DNA of 64,000 nucleotides from the NCBI RefSeq assembly GCF_025420485.1, contig NZ_JAOEFD010000005.1, positions 62,001 to 126,000 of the forward strand. Direction: 5' to 3'. The position numbers and the translations under genes are program-made. Shown one piece after another: positions 26,554 through 35,702 of the stretch; positions within the stretch are counted from its first letter, which is position 1; each line of letters starts with the position of its first letter. The DNA is from Nesterenkonia marinintestina (GTDB taxonomy: Bacteria; Actinomycetota; Actinomycetes; Actinomycetales; Micrococcaceae). The notes below the pieces were generated by a model. That model saw nothing but the letters and a program-made list of their open reading frames with translations, had not been told where the DNA came from and did not search any database.

Positions 26554-28238
26554 CCGACCGGTCCTCCGACGCCGTCGAGCCCACTTCGGTCGACGCGGGG
26601 GCGGCACCGTCGGAGGATGGTGAGGAGACCCCCACGATGCCGGTGCTTCCCGAGGATCAGGTGCGTCACAGCCACGCGACCCCCAACCTGGAGGCTCAGC
26701 CCGAGGCCGAGGAGGAGGGCGAGGACTTCTTCGACGGGCTCGGAGATCGCCTCAGCGTGGCCACCGACCGGTTCCGACGCGCGTTCCGCCGCCCGGACCC
26801 CGACGAGGTGCAGGTCCCCCACGTGGACGGCTACCGAGCCGCAGAGGACGACGGCTACGACGACGTCGACGATCACATCGACGACGGTCCTGAGGACGGG
26901 TCCGAGGACGACGACCTGGAGCGCTTCGATCAGGATGCCGGGCCGGACGCCGACTACGTGCGGGACCGTGGGCAGCACCCGAGCACGGACCACCGGGGCT
27001 TCTGGGCCGACGACGTCGTCGAGGAGGCCACCCGCGCCGACACCGATCCGACCTACCGCGAGTCGATCGTCCCCGGACTGAACGACCCCGAGGCGACCCA
27101 GGCGATCCCCGTGATCTCGGCGACGACCACCCGCAACAGTCGGATCAGCCTGCCCCGGCCGCCCTCGGCCGAGGAGCATCAGGCCGAGGAGTCCCGCGCA
27201 GCCGATGATGGGACCTCCGACCGCTCCGGACGCACCGCCAGCGAAGAGCGCCGGCGCGCAGTGATCCTGGAGAAGGCCGCCGCGATCGAGGCGGTGGCCG
27301 AGCAGGAGCGTCGCGAGGCGCAGGACCGCGCCGACAGCGGCGTCGACGACGACGGCGCCTACACCTACGTCCCGCCCTACAACCTGCCCTCCCGCGACCC
27401 GGAGCCCCGTCCCCGGACCACCGATCTGGTGCGTCAGGCCGTCGTCTCCCTGGGCTTCGTCGGCGCGGTGACCTCCGTGCTGATGATGTGGGACGCCGGG
27501 ATGTTCGTCGGCGGGGCCTTCGACACGATCGTGGACGGCTGGTACTCCGGCCAGCAGGCCCTGCTGACGCCGTCGCACTGGTTCTACTGGTTCTGGCCGG
27601 TGGTCGTGGTGACCCTGATCGGGCACACCGTCCACCAGTGGTCGACCTCCCAGATCTCCACCCCCCGGCAGCGACGCACCGGCTGGCTCGTCGCCCTGTC
27701 GTCGCTGATGATGCTCGTCTGGGTCCTCGCCGTGCGGGCCGACAACCTGACCGTGGCCGCCCTCTCCGCCCTCGCCGCCGCGCTGGCCCTGATCGATTCG
27801 ATCCGGCAGTTCACCCTGCGCACCGCGCGGAACTCGGGCGAGCGACGTCTGACCGACGGCCCGGTGGGCCTGTTCACCGGGTTCGCCATGGTCCATGCGA
27901 TGGGCTCCCTGTCGGCCTGGCTCACCGCGCACAACATCCACATCCCCGTGGTCTCCGACACCCTGTGGGCGCTGGCCGGCCTGGCGGTGTGCATCTGGCT
28001 CGGCTCCCTGTACTCGATGACCGAGCGGGGCCGCATCACCATCGCCCTGGGCCTGGGCTGGGGCATGTTCTGGCTGGTGTTCCCCCGCCTGCTCTCGGAC
28101 CTGCAGTCGGTGACGGTCGCGATCGTCGCGGCCATGGGGGCCTTCATCATCATCCTGGCCACGCAGTCGCGGCGGCACCGGATCAACTACGCCGAACGTC
28201 GCGCGGCGATGGGCCGACCGGTCGACGACATCATCTGA
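26550..28238 (+). CDS. Membrane protein with long acidic cytoplasmic domain
   Basis: The 562-residue protein has two halves. Residues 1 to about 295 are very acidic and low in complexity (long runs of aspartate and glutamate) with a short coiled-coil-like stretch near 228-265. Residues about 300-540 hold some eight hydrophobic segments, with several tryptophans, for example the segment HWFYWFWPVVVVTLIG. The last 25 residues are basic. No catalytic motif was found. The membrane half reminds me loosely of tryptophan-rich sensory-type proteins, but this is not a firm match. The gene is coupled by ATGA overlap to the DedA gene. Confidence 0.75.
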   Translation: MTDRSSDAVEPTSVDAGAAPSEDGEETPTMPVLPEDQVRHSHATPNLEAQPEAEEEGEDFFDGLGDRLSVATDRFRRAFRRPDPDEVQVPHVDGYRAAEDDGYDDVDDHIDDGPEDGSEDDDLERFDQDAGPDADYVRDRGQHPSTDHRGFWADDVVEEATRADTDPTYRESIVPGLNDPEATQAIPVISATTTRNSRISLPRPPSAEEHQAEESRAADDGTSDRSGRTASEERRRAVILEKAAAIEAVAEQERREAQDRADSGVDDDGAYTYVPPYNLPSRDPEPRPRTTDLVRQAVVSLGFVGAVTSVLMMWDAGMFVGGAFDTIVDGWYSGQQALLTPSHWFYWFWPVVVVTLIGHTVHQWSTSQISTPRQRRTGWLVALSSLMMLVWVLAVRADNLTVAALSALAAALALIDSIRQFTLRTARNSGERRLTDGPVGLFTGFAMVHAMGSLSAWLTAHNIHIPVVSDTLWALAGLAVCIWLGSLYSMTERGRITIALGLGWGMFWLVFPRLLSDLQSVTVAIVAAMGAFIIILATQSRRHRINYAERRAAMGRPVDDII

Positions 28239-28300
28239 GGTCCGGCCGCCGGACATCCGCACTCCGCAGCCGGCGGCCCGACGCATCGAAGGAGGAGCGC

Positions 28301-28840
28301 ATGAGCGTCCGAACCCCCGACCCCAATCCCGGGTGGCTCAATGAGGCGGACCTGTATGAGGCCCGCCGAAGGCTGCCCATGGTGTACGTGGAGGCGGTCC
28401 CGGTCCGACTCGACGCCCTCGGGTACGTCACCGAGATCGGCCTGCTCTACACCGCCGACGACGGCGGACAGTTCTGCCGCAGCGTGGTCTCCGGGCGCGT
28501 GCTCTATCGGGAGACGATCCGGGCGGCCCTGCTGCGTCACATCGAGAAGGACCTGGGATCGCTGGCTCTGCCGCAGCTGCCGGCGTCGCCGGTGCCGTTC
28601 ACCGTGGCCGAGTACTTCCCGTACCCGTCGGAGACAGGCCTGGTGGACGACCGTCAGCATGCGGTCTCCCTGGCCTACATCGTCCCGGTGACCGGGGAGT
28701 GCGAACCGCGGCAGGACGCTCTGGAGCTGTCCTGGATGACCCCGGACCAGGCGCTGAGCCCGGAGATCCAGGAGGAGTTCGTCGGTGGGCGGGACAAGCT
28801 GATCCGCCAGGCGCTGGCCCACCTGGGTCAGGTCGGCTGA
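28301..28840 (+). CDS. NUDIX-related protein (DUF4916)
   Basis: This 179-residue protein resembles the actinobacterial DUF4916 group, placed near NUDIX hydrolases. It contains MVYVEAVPVRLDALGYVTEIGLLY at its front and AYIVPVTGECEPRQDALELSW later. A complete NUDIX box (GX5EX7REUXEEXGU) is not seen; the equivalent place has GRVLYRETIRAALLRHIEKDLG, with RE present but the EExGU part replaced. Hydrolase activity is therefore uncertain. The ATG at 28301 follows AAGGAGGAG, one of the best ribosome sites in the window. Confidence 0.78.
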   Translation: MSVRTPDPNPGWLNEADLYEARRRLPMVYVEAVPVRLDALGYVTEIGLLYTADDGGQFCRSVVSGRVLYRETIRAALLRHIEKDLGSLALPQLPASPVPFTVAEYFPYPSETGLVDDRQHAVSLAYIVPVTGECEPRQDALELSWMTPDQALSPEIQEEFVGGRDKLIRQALAHLGQVG

Positions 28841-28911
28841 GCCGAGGTCGGTAGGATGGACCCCTGCCCCCGCGGCAGAACTGCACGCCAAGCATCTCGT
28901 GAGAGGTCTCG

Positions 28912-29520
28912 ATGACCACACCCGCCCCCGAGAAGTCGGTGCGCCGCCGGAGGCGCCGCACCGCGTCGCCGGACCGGCCGCGGCCACGCCTGAGGATGGG
29001 TCTGACCGCGTGGGCGGTGTCCTGGCTGGTCCCGACTGCGCTCACCGGTGCGGTGCTGCTGGGGCTGAGCTTCGTCCCCGGCCTCGACGACGACGGCTTC
29101 CTCACACCCCTGATCCCGCTGATCGGCGGCGCCGCCGTCGTCATCGGGATCCCCGGCACGCTGCTGGTCACCCGGCTCTACCGCCACCACCTCTCCCCGG
29201 TGGTCCACGTGCTGGGTTACGTGCTCGTCGGGCTGCTCTACGGTCCGGTGGTGCTGCTGGCCGGCACCGGCGGGCTGATGCCCATGCTCATCCCGATGAT
29301 CGGCTTCCCCGCGGGCGTGCTGCTGGGTGTGGGCCGCTGGATCGCCCAGCCGCTGGTCCGCGTGGAGGATCCCTGCGCGGAGGCCGAGGCGTCGACCCGG
29401 GCGCCCGACGCGCACCCCGATGACCTGCAGCCCGATGAACTGCAGCACGATGATGTGCAGCCCGAGGACGCCCCGACCGGCAACTTCGACGACTCCCGGG
29501 CCGCCGACGCGGCCCGCTGA
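28912..29520 (+). CDS. Small membrane protein with repeat-bearing tail
   Basis: The 202-residue protein starts with a very basic stretch (RRRRRR near 11-16), followed by about four hydrophobic segments between residues 30 and 145. The tail from about 150 is acidic and holds a short near-repeat, DLQPDELQHDDVQPED, built from 12-base DNA repeats near 29417-29460. It is preceded by a TAGGAT -10 box (28852-28857) and GAGAGG ribosome site. No family was recognised. It sits between the NUDIX-like gene and pdxK. Confidence 0.75.
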   Translation: MTTPAPEKSVRRRRRRTASPDRPRPRLRMGLTAWAVSWLVPTALTGAVLLGLSFVPGLDDDGFLTPLIPLIGGAAVVIGIPGTLLVTRLYRHHLSPVVHVLGYVLVGLLYGPVVLLAGTGGLMPMLIPMIGFPAGVLLGVGRWIAQPLVRVEDPCAEAEASTRAPDAHPDDLQPDELQHDDVQPEDAPTGNFDDSRAADAAR

Positions 29521-29543
29521 CCCTCCACCGGAAGGACTCCCCC

Positions 29544-30371
29544 ATGACTGAGACAGCCGCCCGTCCCGCGATGACGCTGACCATCGCCGGCTCCGAGGCC
29601 ACCGGAGGCGCCGGTGCCCAGGCCGACCTGAAGACCTTCCAGGAGCTGGGCACCTTCGGGATGGTCGCCCTGACGTGCATCGTCTCCTTCGACCCCAAGG
29701 ACGACTGGGGTCACCGCTTCGTACCGGTGGAGCAGCAGGTCATCGCCGACCAGATCGAAGCGATCTTCGGCGACTACGCCCCGGAGCAGCTCGACACCCT
29801 GAAGCTGGGCATGATGGGCTCCCCCGAGACCATCGAGACCGTCGCCTCGGCGCTGAAGGCCCGCCGGACCCGGCAGGTGGTCCTGGACCCGGTGCTCATC
29901 TGCAAGGGTCAGGAGCCCGGCCACGCGCTGAACACCGACAACGCCCTGAAGGCCGAGCTGCTGCCCCTGGCGACCTTCGTGACGCCGAACCACTTCGAGA
30001 CCGAGCAGCTCTCCGGCATGACGGTGGAGTCGGTCGAGGACCTGACCGCCGCGGCCCAGGAGATCCACCGGCACTCGGGAGCGGCCGTGCTGGCCAAGGG
30101 CGGAGTGCGCCTGGCAGGGTCCGAGGCTGTGGACGTGTTCGTCGATGCGGAGACCACCGAGATCCTCTCCGCCCCGAAGATCGGGGAGCACGCCGTCTCC
30201 GGCGCCGGCTGCTCGCTGGCCGCCGCGGTGACGTCAGAGCTCGCCAAGGGTGCGACCGCCCTGGAGGCGGCCCGCCGGGCGAAGGAGTTCGTGACCGAGG
30301 GCATCCGGCAGCGGGTGGAGGGTGCGACCCCGTTCGACGCCCTGTGGCAGGGAGGCCTGCGCCGCAGCTGA
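29544..30371 (+). CDS. pdxK: Pyridoxal/pyridoxine kinase (PdxK, ThiD-like)
   Basis: The 275-residue enzyme belongs to the ribokinase-like ThiD/PdxK family and matches the Bacillus PdxK branch. It has AGSEATGGAGAQADLKTFQE near 14-33, VLDPVLICKG near 113-122, TPNHFETEQLSG near 145-156, and the anion-hole block SGAGCSLAAAV near 219-229 with the cysteine typical of this branch. It phosphorylates pyridoxal or pyridoxine in B6 salvage. A dual role on hydroxymethylpyrimidine is possible. The ATG at 29544 follows GGAAGGA. PLP enzymes are frequent in this window (AcdS, Kbl, GcvP), but a direct link is not claimed. Confidence 0.9.
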   Translation: MTETAARPAMTLTIAGSEATGGAGAQADLKTFQELGTFGMVALTCIVSFDPKDDWGHRFVPVEQQVIADQIEAIFGDYAPEQLDTLKLGMMGSPETIETVASALKARRTRQVVLDPVLICKGQEPGHALNTDNALKAELLPLATFVTPNHFETEQLSGMTVESVEDLTAAAQEIHRHSGAAVLAKGGVRLAGSEAVDVFVDAETTEILSAPKIGEHAVSGAGCSLAAAVTSELAKGATALEAARRAKEFVTEGIRQRVEGATPFDALWQGGLRRS

Positions 30372-30410
30372 GACCCTCCGGGGACGCCGCGCCCGACCCC
30401 CTGCCCCGCG

Positions 30411-30501
30411 TCTCCCCCGAATGCACACCACACCCCGTGCATCTCCCCCGAATGCACAGGTCCCCCGTGAACGAACGGGGGACCTGTGCATTCGGGGGAG
30501 A
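30411..30501. repeat. Hairpin element A, left of the AbiEi-like gene
   Basis: Two perfectly complementary 27-base arms (30442-30468 and 30475-30501) enclose a 6-base loop. A further half copy of the left arm, TCTCCCCCGAATGCACA, lies just outside at 30411-30427 in the same orientation. The core is shared with hairpin element B at 31.8 kb. The element stands between the pdxK stop and the 3' end of the AbiEi-like gene. Confidence 0.9.
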
Positions 30502-30546
30502 CGTGTGAGCTGGGAGAGCCCCGTCGGGAGCCTCTGAGCCGCGCAC

Positions 30547-31611
30547 TCATCCTCCGTGGCTGCCGAGCCGCGGCAGACCCAGCCTCGTCAGGCGAGCCGC
30601 AACTCCGTCGAAGCGCCCCAGATCGTGCCACCCCCACCGGCCGACTCGCGCGCCGGTGCTCCGCAGCAGGTCCTCCCGCTCCTTCTCCTCGACGACGACG
30701 CCGACGGCGTCGAGTCCGCCGCGCATCTCCTCGGAACGATACTTGGCGCGCCCGTCGAACTCTCCGATCACACCGAACTCCGCCCACTAGAAGTCCACAT
30801 AGATCTCCCGCCCGTCGACCACGAAGCGCTTCTGCAGCGTGGGTTCCGGGAATCCCCATGCCCTCAGACGCATGCGGGAGATCGACTCCCCCGGTGAGTC
30901 GGCCCCCGGGTCCGCCAGGCGCCACCGGTCCCGCCACAGCGCCTCGTGTCGACGCGGTCGCAGGTGGTCCGCCCACTCGGCCCACAGTCCCTGATCGATG
31001 ACCTGTCCCTCCTGCCGCCATCGGCGCATGGCCGCATCCAGCACGACGACGCCGGCGTCGCGCGACATCCTCGGCACCGTGTCGATGAGGTTCAGCATCA
31101 GGGGGTCGGCCCAGGTCCTCGCCTGCCCTCCGTCCGCGCACGTGAGGTGCACCGCTTCGGCCGGCAGCGCCGCTCCGCCGGAGTGCAGAGCCGTCCGCAG
31201 CTCTTCTCGGGTGATCCCCCGCCGCAGCGCCGCCTCGATGCGGCGGGTCCTCGGCACGCCGGCGGTGACGGTGGTCGCACGCTGCCGTCCGACCTCCTTC
31301 CTCCGACGCGCCCGAGTGCACACGAACGGCGGCACGCTGATCAGCGGCAGATCCCGCACCAGGAGGGCCGCCTCCCGGCACATCACGGCGTCGTCGTCCG
31401 AGGCGGCGTCGGCGAGGACCGCGAGCCGGTAGCGCTCCCACGGCGGAAGCCGGCCCCACACCCCGCTCTCGACGTAGACGCCGGTCCGAACTCGGAGGAG
31501 GTCTCCACGACGCACCGCACGGGAGAACACCGTGCTGCTCGGCACACCGTCCGAGTAGAGGATCAGTCGGCTGTCCGTGTGGGATCGGGGGCACGTCTCG
31601 AAGCTCGTCAT
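30547..31611 (-). pseudogene. AbiEi-like/DUF559-like protein gene with in-frame amber codon
   Basis: The frame from the ATG at 31611 encodes an N-terminal AbiEi-antitoxin-like wing (starting near residue 10, with GVYVESGVW) and a middle part of the type found in solitary actinobacterial AbiEi proteins. The C-terminal part begins like a Vsr/DUF559-type PD-(D/E)xK nuclease. A TAG codon at 30787-30789 stops it after YVDF, at residue 274. The same frame continues without further stops for 79 codons (WAEFGVIGEFDGRAKY, then EKEREDLLR) to a TGA at 30547. These are just the expected downstream nuclease motifs. A single point mutation or readthrough explains this. The intact length would be about 354. 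The gene is flanked on both sides by related hairpins. Confidence 0.82.
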
Positions 31612-31764
31612 CCGTCCACCGTGCGCCCGACGACGGCGGCCGGTCAGCGATCCTCCCGGACCTGTGGAGAGGATGTGCCGCTCTCATCCGGCGCCGGAGG
31701 GCTGTGGAGGGACGCCCGACGTCGTCGCCCACTGACCCCGCCCCAGCACCCCACCCACACCCTC

Positions 31765-31862
31765 GCGTCTACCCCGTTTGCACACGTCCCCCGTGCCTCT
31801 TCGGGGGACGTGTGCATTCGAGGTAGACGCATGAGGTGGGGTGGGCGTTCGGGGTAGACGCA
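31765..31862. repeat. Hairpin element B, right of the AbiEi-like gene
   Basis: Arms 31765-31793 and 31802-31830 (29 bases, three mismatches) enclose an 8-base loop. A further half copy of the right arm, GCGTTCGGGGTAGACGCA, lies outside near 31844-31862. The sequence is related to element A, and the extra half copy is on the side away from the gene in both. Apart from this element, the 385-base gap 31612-31996 holds only the likely TAATAT -10 region (31950-31955) of the acyl-CoA dehydrogenase gene. Confidence 0.88.
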
Positions 31863-31996
31863 CGGGTGGGGCGATGATCCGCGCACCTCGGGGTCCGGAA
31901 CGGACCAGCCGGATCCTCGTCACGATTCCCCTCAGAGGTGACCGGCGAGTAATATGACTGGCATCACGGCCTGCACGCCCCGCCTCAGGAGGACCC

Positions 31997-33229
31997 ATGC
32001 TCGAGGACATCGATCCCGTCTACGACATCACCGCCCCCCTGGACCTGGACTACTACGACGTCCTGGCCGACCTGCCCGAGGACGCCCTCGAATGGCGCCG
32101 GAGGACCCGTGAGTTCACCTCGGGCCTCGATGAGCGCATGGCAGGACACTGGGAGCGCGGCGAATACCCCACCGACCTGATCGGCGAGCTGGGGCGCCGC
32201 GGACTGCTGACCGACGGCGTCGACGTCGACGGCCTCGACGAGTCCCTGACGACCCTCTCTCCGCTCGCAGCGGCCATGGTGAACATGGAACTCTCCCGGC
32301 TCGACGGCTCCGTGGGCACCATGCTCGGCGTCCAGGGCGGACTCGCCCTGCGCACCCTCGCCCTCTTCGGCTCCGAGGAGCAGAAGGCCGAGCACCTGGC
32401 CGACCTGGCCACCGGCCGCACCTTCGGCGCCTTCGCCCTGACCGAGCCCACCCACGGCTCCGACTCCGTCTCCCTGGAGACCACGGCCACCTTGATCGGC
32501 ACCGAGGACGACGGCCGCTACGTGATCAACGGTGCGAAGAAGTGGATCGGCAACGGCGCCTCCGGCGGGCTGACGTTCACCTGGGCCCGGATCTCCGGCG
32601 GCGAGTTCGACGGCAAGGTCCGCTGCTTCATGATCGACCAGTCCACCCCGGGCTACTCCGCCGAGGCCATCCGCGGCAAGGCCTCGCTGCGCGCCATCGA
32701 CCAGGCGCTGATCTCCTACGACGACGTCGAGGTCCCCGCCGCCGCCGTGCTGCCGGGCTCGACCTCCTTCGCCTCCGCCTCCGAGGTCCTCTTCGCCACC
32801 CGCCTCGGCGTGGCATGGTCCGCCGTCGGCCACGCCGCCGCGATCACCGAGACCGCCCTGAACTACGCACGCCGGCGCGAGCAGTTCTCCAAGCGGCTGG
32901 GACAGTTCCAACAGGTCCAGGAGCGGCTGACGTGGATGGTGTCCGAGCTGACCTCCATGCAGCTGCACGCCCGCCGCGCGACCGAGCTCGACACCGCCGG
33001 CCGCCTCTCCGGACCGCAGGCCTCCCTCACCAAGTACCACAACACCCGGAAGGCCAGGGCGATCGCTCAGGTCGGTCGTGACATGCTCGGGGGCAACGGC
33101 ATCCTGCTGCAGAATAAGGTCATCCGTCACATGGCCGACATCGAGGCGATCCACACCTATGAGGGCACCGAGTCGGTGCAGAGCCTCATCGTGGGGCGGG
33201 ACCTGACCGGGTTCTCCGCCTTCGCCTGA
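31997..33229 (+). CDS. Acyl-CoA dehydrogenase, glutaryl-CoA dehydrogenase-like
   Basis: This 410-residue flavoenzyme should oxidise an acyl-CoA with electron transfer to ETF. It shows the FAD and substrate block FGAFALTEPTHGSDSVSLET near 140-159, the RREQFSKRLGQFQQVQERL block near 293-311, and the C-terminal ADIEAIHTYEGTESVQSLIVGR with the catalytic glutamate in TYEG. This pattern is that of glutaryl-CoA dehydrogenases, but the arginine that binds the distal carboxylate was not checked, so the substrate is open. AGGAGG precedes the ATG. It lies upstream of tdh with a separate promoter for tdh between them. Confidence 0.87.
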   Translation: MLEDIDPVYDITAPLDLDYYDVLADLPEDALEWRRRTREFTSGLDERMAGHWERGEYPTDLIGELGRRGLLTDGVDVDGLDESLTTLSPLAAAMVNMELSRLDGSVGTMLGVQGGLALRTLALFGSEEQKAEHLADLATGRTFGAFALTEPTHGSDSVSLETTATLIGTEDDGRYVINGAKKWIGNGASGGLTFTWARISGGEFDGKVRCFMIDQSTPGYSAEAIRGKASLRAIDQALISYDDVEVPAAAVLPGSTSFASASEVLFATRLGVAWSAVGHAAAITETALNYARRREQFSKRLGQFQQVQERLTWMVSELTSMQLHARRATELDTAGRLSGPQASLTKYHNTRKARAIAQVGRDMLGGNGILLQNKVIRHMADIEAIHTYEGTESVQSLIVGRDLTGFSAFA

Positions 33230-33264
33230 GCCTGCCGCCGCTGGGGTCCGTGAGTCCGATCACC

Positions 33265-33270
33265 TAGACT
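33265..33270 (+). promoter_or_regulatory. -10 box upstream of tdh
   Basis: TAGACT lies 29 bases before the tdh ATG, which has a GGAGAGGA ribosome site. This would give a normal short-leader message for tdh-kbl. Confidence 0.4.
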
Positions 33271-33299
33271 GTCGGCCGACGGAGAGGACATCCCACCCC

Positions 33300-34346
33300 A
33301 TGAAAGCCCTGTACAAGTCCGGCCCCCACCCCGGGCTGGAGCTGATCGACGCTCCGATGCCCGAGTGCGGCCCGCACGACGTGCTGATCCGTGTGATGAC
33401 CACCGGCATCTGCGGCACCGACCTGCACATCCTCGACTTCGACACCAGCGCCCAGGACATGGTGGAGACGCCGCTGATCCCCGGGCACGAGTTCTACGGC
33501 GAGGTCGTGGAGGTCGGCGAGCTCGCCCTCCACGTCGAGGTCGGCGACCGGGTCTCCGGCGAAGGCCACATCATCTGCGGGATGTGCCGCAACTGCCGGG
33601 CCGGCCGACGTCAGATGTGCATCCGCACCCGCTCGGTCGGAGTCCAGCGCGACGGCGCGTTCGCCGAGTACGTGGTCATCCCCGAGACGAACGTCTGGGT
33701 CCACCGCGACGACCGGATCACCCCGCAGCTCGGGGCCCTCTTCGACCCCTTCGGCAACGCGGTGCACACCGCGCTGTCGTTCCCGCTGGTCGGTGAGGAC
33801 GTCCTGATCACCGGCGCCGGACCCATCGGCCTGATGGCCGCCGCCGTCGCCCGTCACGCCGGGGCCCGGAAGATCGTGGTCACCGACGTCGTCCCGGAGC
33901 GGCTGAAGCTGGCCGAGGGCCTGGAGATCGACCTGCTCGTCGACGTCTCCAGCACCCGCATCGCCGACGCCCAGGCGGAGCTGGGCATGGACGAGGGCTT
34001 CGACATCGGCATGGAGATGAGCGGCCACCCGGCGGCGCTGTCGGAGATGGTCGACAATATGAACCACGGCGGGGCCGTCGCCCTGCTGGGCCTGCCGAGC
34101 ACCGCGGCCGAGTTCTCCTGGGGGCACGTGGTGACGCGCATGCTCACGCTGAAGGGCATCTACGGCCGTGAGATGTACGAGACCTGGTACGCGATGAGCG
34201 CGATGCTCCAGACCGACGCCCGGTTCCGTGAGCAGATCAGCGGCATCGTCACCCACACCTTCCCCGCGCAGCAGTGGGAGGAGGCCTTCGCGACGGCGGC
34301 CTCCCGCTCGGCGGGCAAGGTCGTCATCGACTGGACCACCTTCTGA
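33300..34346 (+). CDS. tdh: L-threonine 3-dehydrogenase
   Basis: Tdh is a zinc-dependent alcohol dehydrogenase-family enzyme that oxidises L-threonine to 2-amino-3-oxobutanoate with NAD. The 348-residue length is standard. The catalytic zinc block GICGTDLHI lies near 36-44, GHEFYGEV near 62-69, and the structural zinc cysteines in [15 protein letters not shown] near 93-107. The Rossmann block is [12 protein letters not shown] near 168-179. It is followed by kbl after 58 bases, the usual partner gene, so threonine is turned to glycine and acetyl-CoA. Confidence 0.95.
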   Translation: MKALYKSGPHPGLELIDAPMPECGPHDVLIRVMTTGICGTDLHILDFDTSAQDMVETPLIPGHEFYGEVVEVGELALHVEVGDRVSGEGHIICGMCRNCRAGRRQMCIRTRSVGVQRDGAFAEYVVIPETNVWVHRDDRITPQLGALFDPFGNAVHTALSFPLVGEDVLITGAGPIGLMAAAVARHAGARKIVVTDVVPERLKLAEGLEIDLLVDVSSTRIADAQAELGMDEGFDIGMEMSGHPAALSEMVDNMNHGGAVALLGLPSTAAEFSWGHVVTRMLTLKGIYGREMYETWYAMSAMLQTDARFREQISGIVTHTFPAQQWEEAFATAASRSAGKVVIDWTTF

Positions 34347-34404
34347 GCCCCGCGCTCCCGAGACCCATGACCACCGCCCGCCGACACAGGACGGAGCCGC
34401 ACCC

Positions 34405-35610
34405 ATGTACACCATCCGCGAGCAGCTGATCGAGGAGCTCGACGGCATCGAGTCCGCCGGCCTCCTCAAGCGTGAGCGCCCCCTGACCTCTCCGCAGTCC
34501 GCGCGGGTCACCACCGCCGACGCCGCCCAGGAGGTCGTGAACTTCTGCGCGAACAACTATCTGGGCCTCTCCGACGACCCGCGCCTGATCGAGGCCGCCA
34601 AGGGCGCGCTGGACGACCGCGGATTCGGCATGTCCTCTGTGCGGTTCATCTGCGGCACCCAGGACATGCACCTGGAGCTGGAGCGACGGGTCAGCGGCCT
34701 CCTCGGCACCGACGCCACGATCCTGTTCCCCTCCTGCTTCGACGCCAACGGCGGCACCTTCGAGACCCTGCTGGGCCCCGAGGACGCGGTGATCTCCGAC
34801 GCACTGAACCACGCCTCCATCATCGACGGGATCCGGCTGTGCAAGGCCGGACGGTTCCGCTACGCCAACCGGGACATGGCCGATCTGCGCGCCAAGCTCG
34901 AGGAGACCGCGCAGATGAACGACGGCGCCGGGGCGCGGCGGACCCTCATCGTCACCGACGGGGTGTTCTCCATGGACGGCTACCTGGCGCCGCTGCCGCA
35001 GATCTGCGACCTGGCCGAGGAGTTCGGCGCCCTGGTGATGGTGGACGACTCCCACGCCGTCGGCTTCATGGGCGAGACCGGGGCCGGAGTGCCCGAGCAC
35101 TTCGGGGTCTCGGACCGTGTGGACATCTACACCGGGACGTTCGGCAAGGCGCTGGGCGGCGCATCGGGCGGCTACGTCTCCGGTCGGACGGAGATCATCG
35201 ACCTGCTGCGCCAGAGGGCCCGGCCGTACCTGTTCTCGAACTCGGTGGCCCCGCCCATCGTCGCCGCCACGCTGACCGCGCTGGACCTGCTGGCCGAGTC
35301 GGCCGAGCTGCGTGAGCGGCTGTTCGCCAACTCCGAGCTGCTGCGCCGCCGGCTCACCGAGGAGGGCTTCGAGCTGCTCGACGGCGAGCACCCGATCATC
35401 CCGGTGATGTTCGGCGACGCGGCGGTGACCGCGCAGGTCGCGGCCCACATGCTCGACCACGGCATCTACGTGACCGCGTTCAGCTATCCGGTGGTGCCGA
35501 AGGACCAGGCGCGCATCCGCCTGCAGATGTCGGCGGTGCACACCGAGGACGACATCGAGCGCTGCGTGGACGCGTTCGTCGCCGCCCGCGACGCCGTCGC
35601 CGGCTCCTGA
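34405..35610 (+). CDS. kbl: 2-amino-3-ketobutyrate CoA ligase (glycine C-acetyltransferase)
   Basis: Kbl is a PLP enzyme that cleaves 2-amino-3-oxobutanoate with CoA to glycine and acetyl-CoA, completing the Tdh pathway. It has 401 residues, close to the family norm. Blocks seen are [14 protein letters not shown] near 48-61, [16 protein letters not shown] near 79-94, [18 protein letters not shown] near 213-230, and the PLP lysine in [17 protein letters not shown] near 243-259. The start is the ATG at 34405. It ends in front of a long hairpin shared with the convergent serine deaminase gene. Confidence 0.95.
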   Translation: MYTIREQLIEELDGIESAGLLKRERPLTSPQSARVTTADAAQEVVNFCANNYLGLSDDPRLIEAAKGALDDRGFGMSSVRFICGTQDMHLELERRVSGLLGTDATILFPSCFDANGGTFETLLGPEDAVISDALNHASIIDGIRLCKAGRFRYANRDMADLRAKLEETAQMNDGAGARRTLIVTDGVFSMDGYLAPLPQICDLAEEFGALVMVDDSHAVGFMGETGAGVPEHFGVSDRVDIYTGTFGKALGGASGGYVSGRTEIIDLLRQRARPYLFSNSVAPPIVAATLTALDLLAESAELRERLFANSELLRRRLTEEGFELLDGEHPIIPVMFGDAAVTAQVAAHMLDHGIYVTAFSYPVVPKDQARIRLQMSAVHTEDDIERCVDAFVAARDAVAGS

Positions 35611-35614
35611 ACGC

Positions 35615-35686
35615 ATCGAGTCCCCGATTCCTGCGGCGTGTCGGGCCGGAGACGGCCGAACACGCCGCAGGAATCGGGGACTCGAT
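35615..35686. repeat. Long intergenic hairpin, perfect 27-bp arms
   Basis: Arms 35615-35641 and 35660-35686 are perfectly complementary over 27 bases. The 18-base loop holds a second short stem (GGCCG/CGGCC). It lies between the convergent stops of kbl (35610) and sdaA (35703), so it probably ends transcription in both directions, although it has no T-run. It equals the 4.7-kb hairpin in arm length but not in sequence. Confidence 0.9.
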
Positions 35687-35702
35687 CACGTGGGAGGGGC
35701 GC

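Noticed and set aside
28301-28840. Calling the DUF4916 protein an active NUDIX hydrolase
   Set aside because: The full NUDIX box is not present, so only relatedness is stated.
30411-30501. Hairpin A as a CRISPR-like repeat
   Set aside because: There are only a hairpin and a half copy, no regular spacers and no cas genes.
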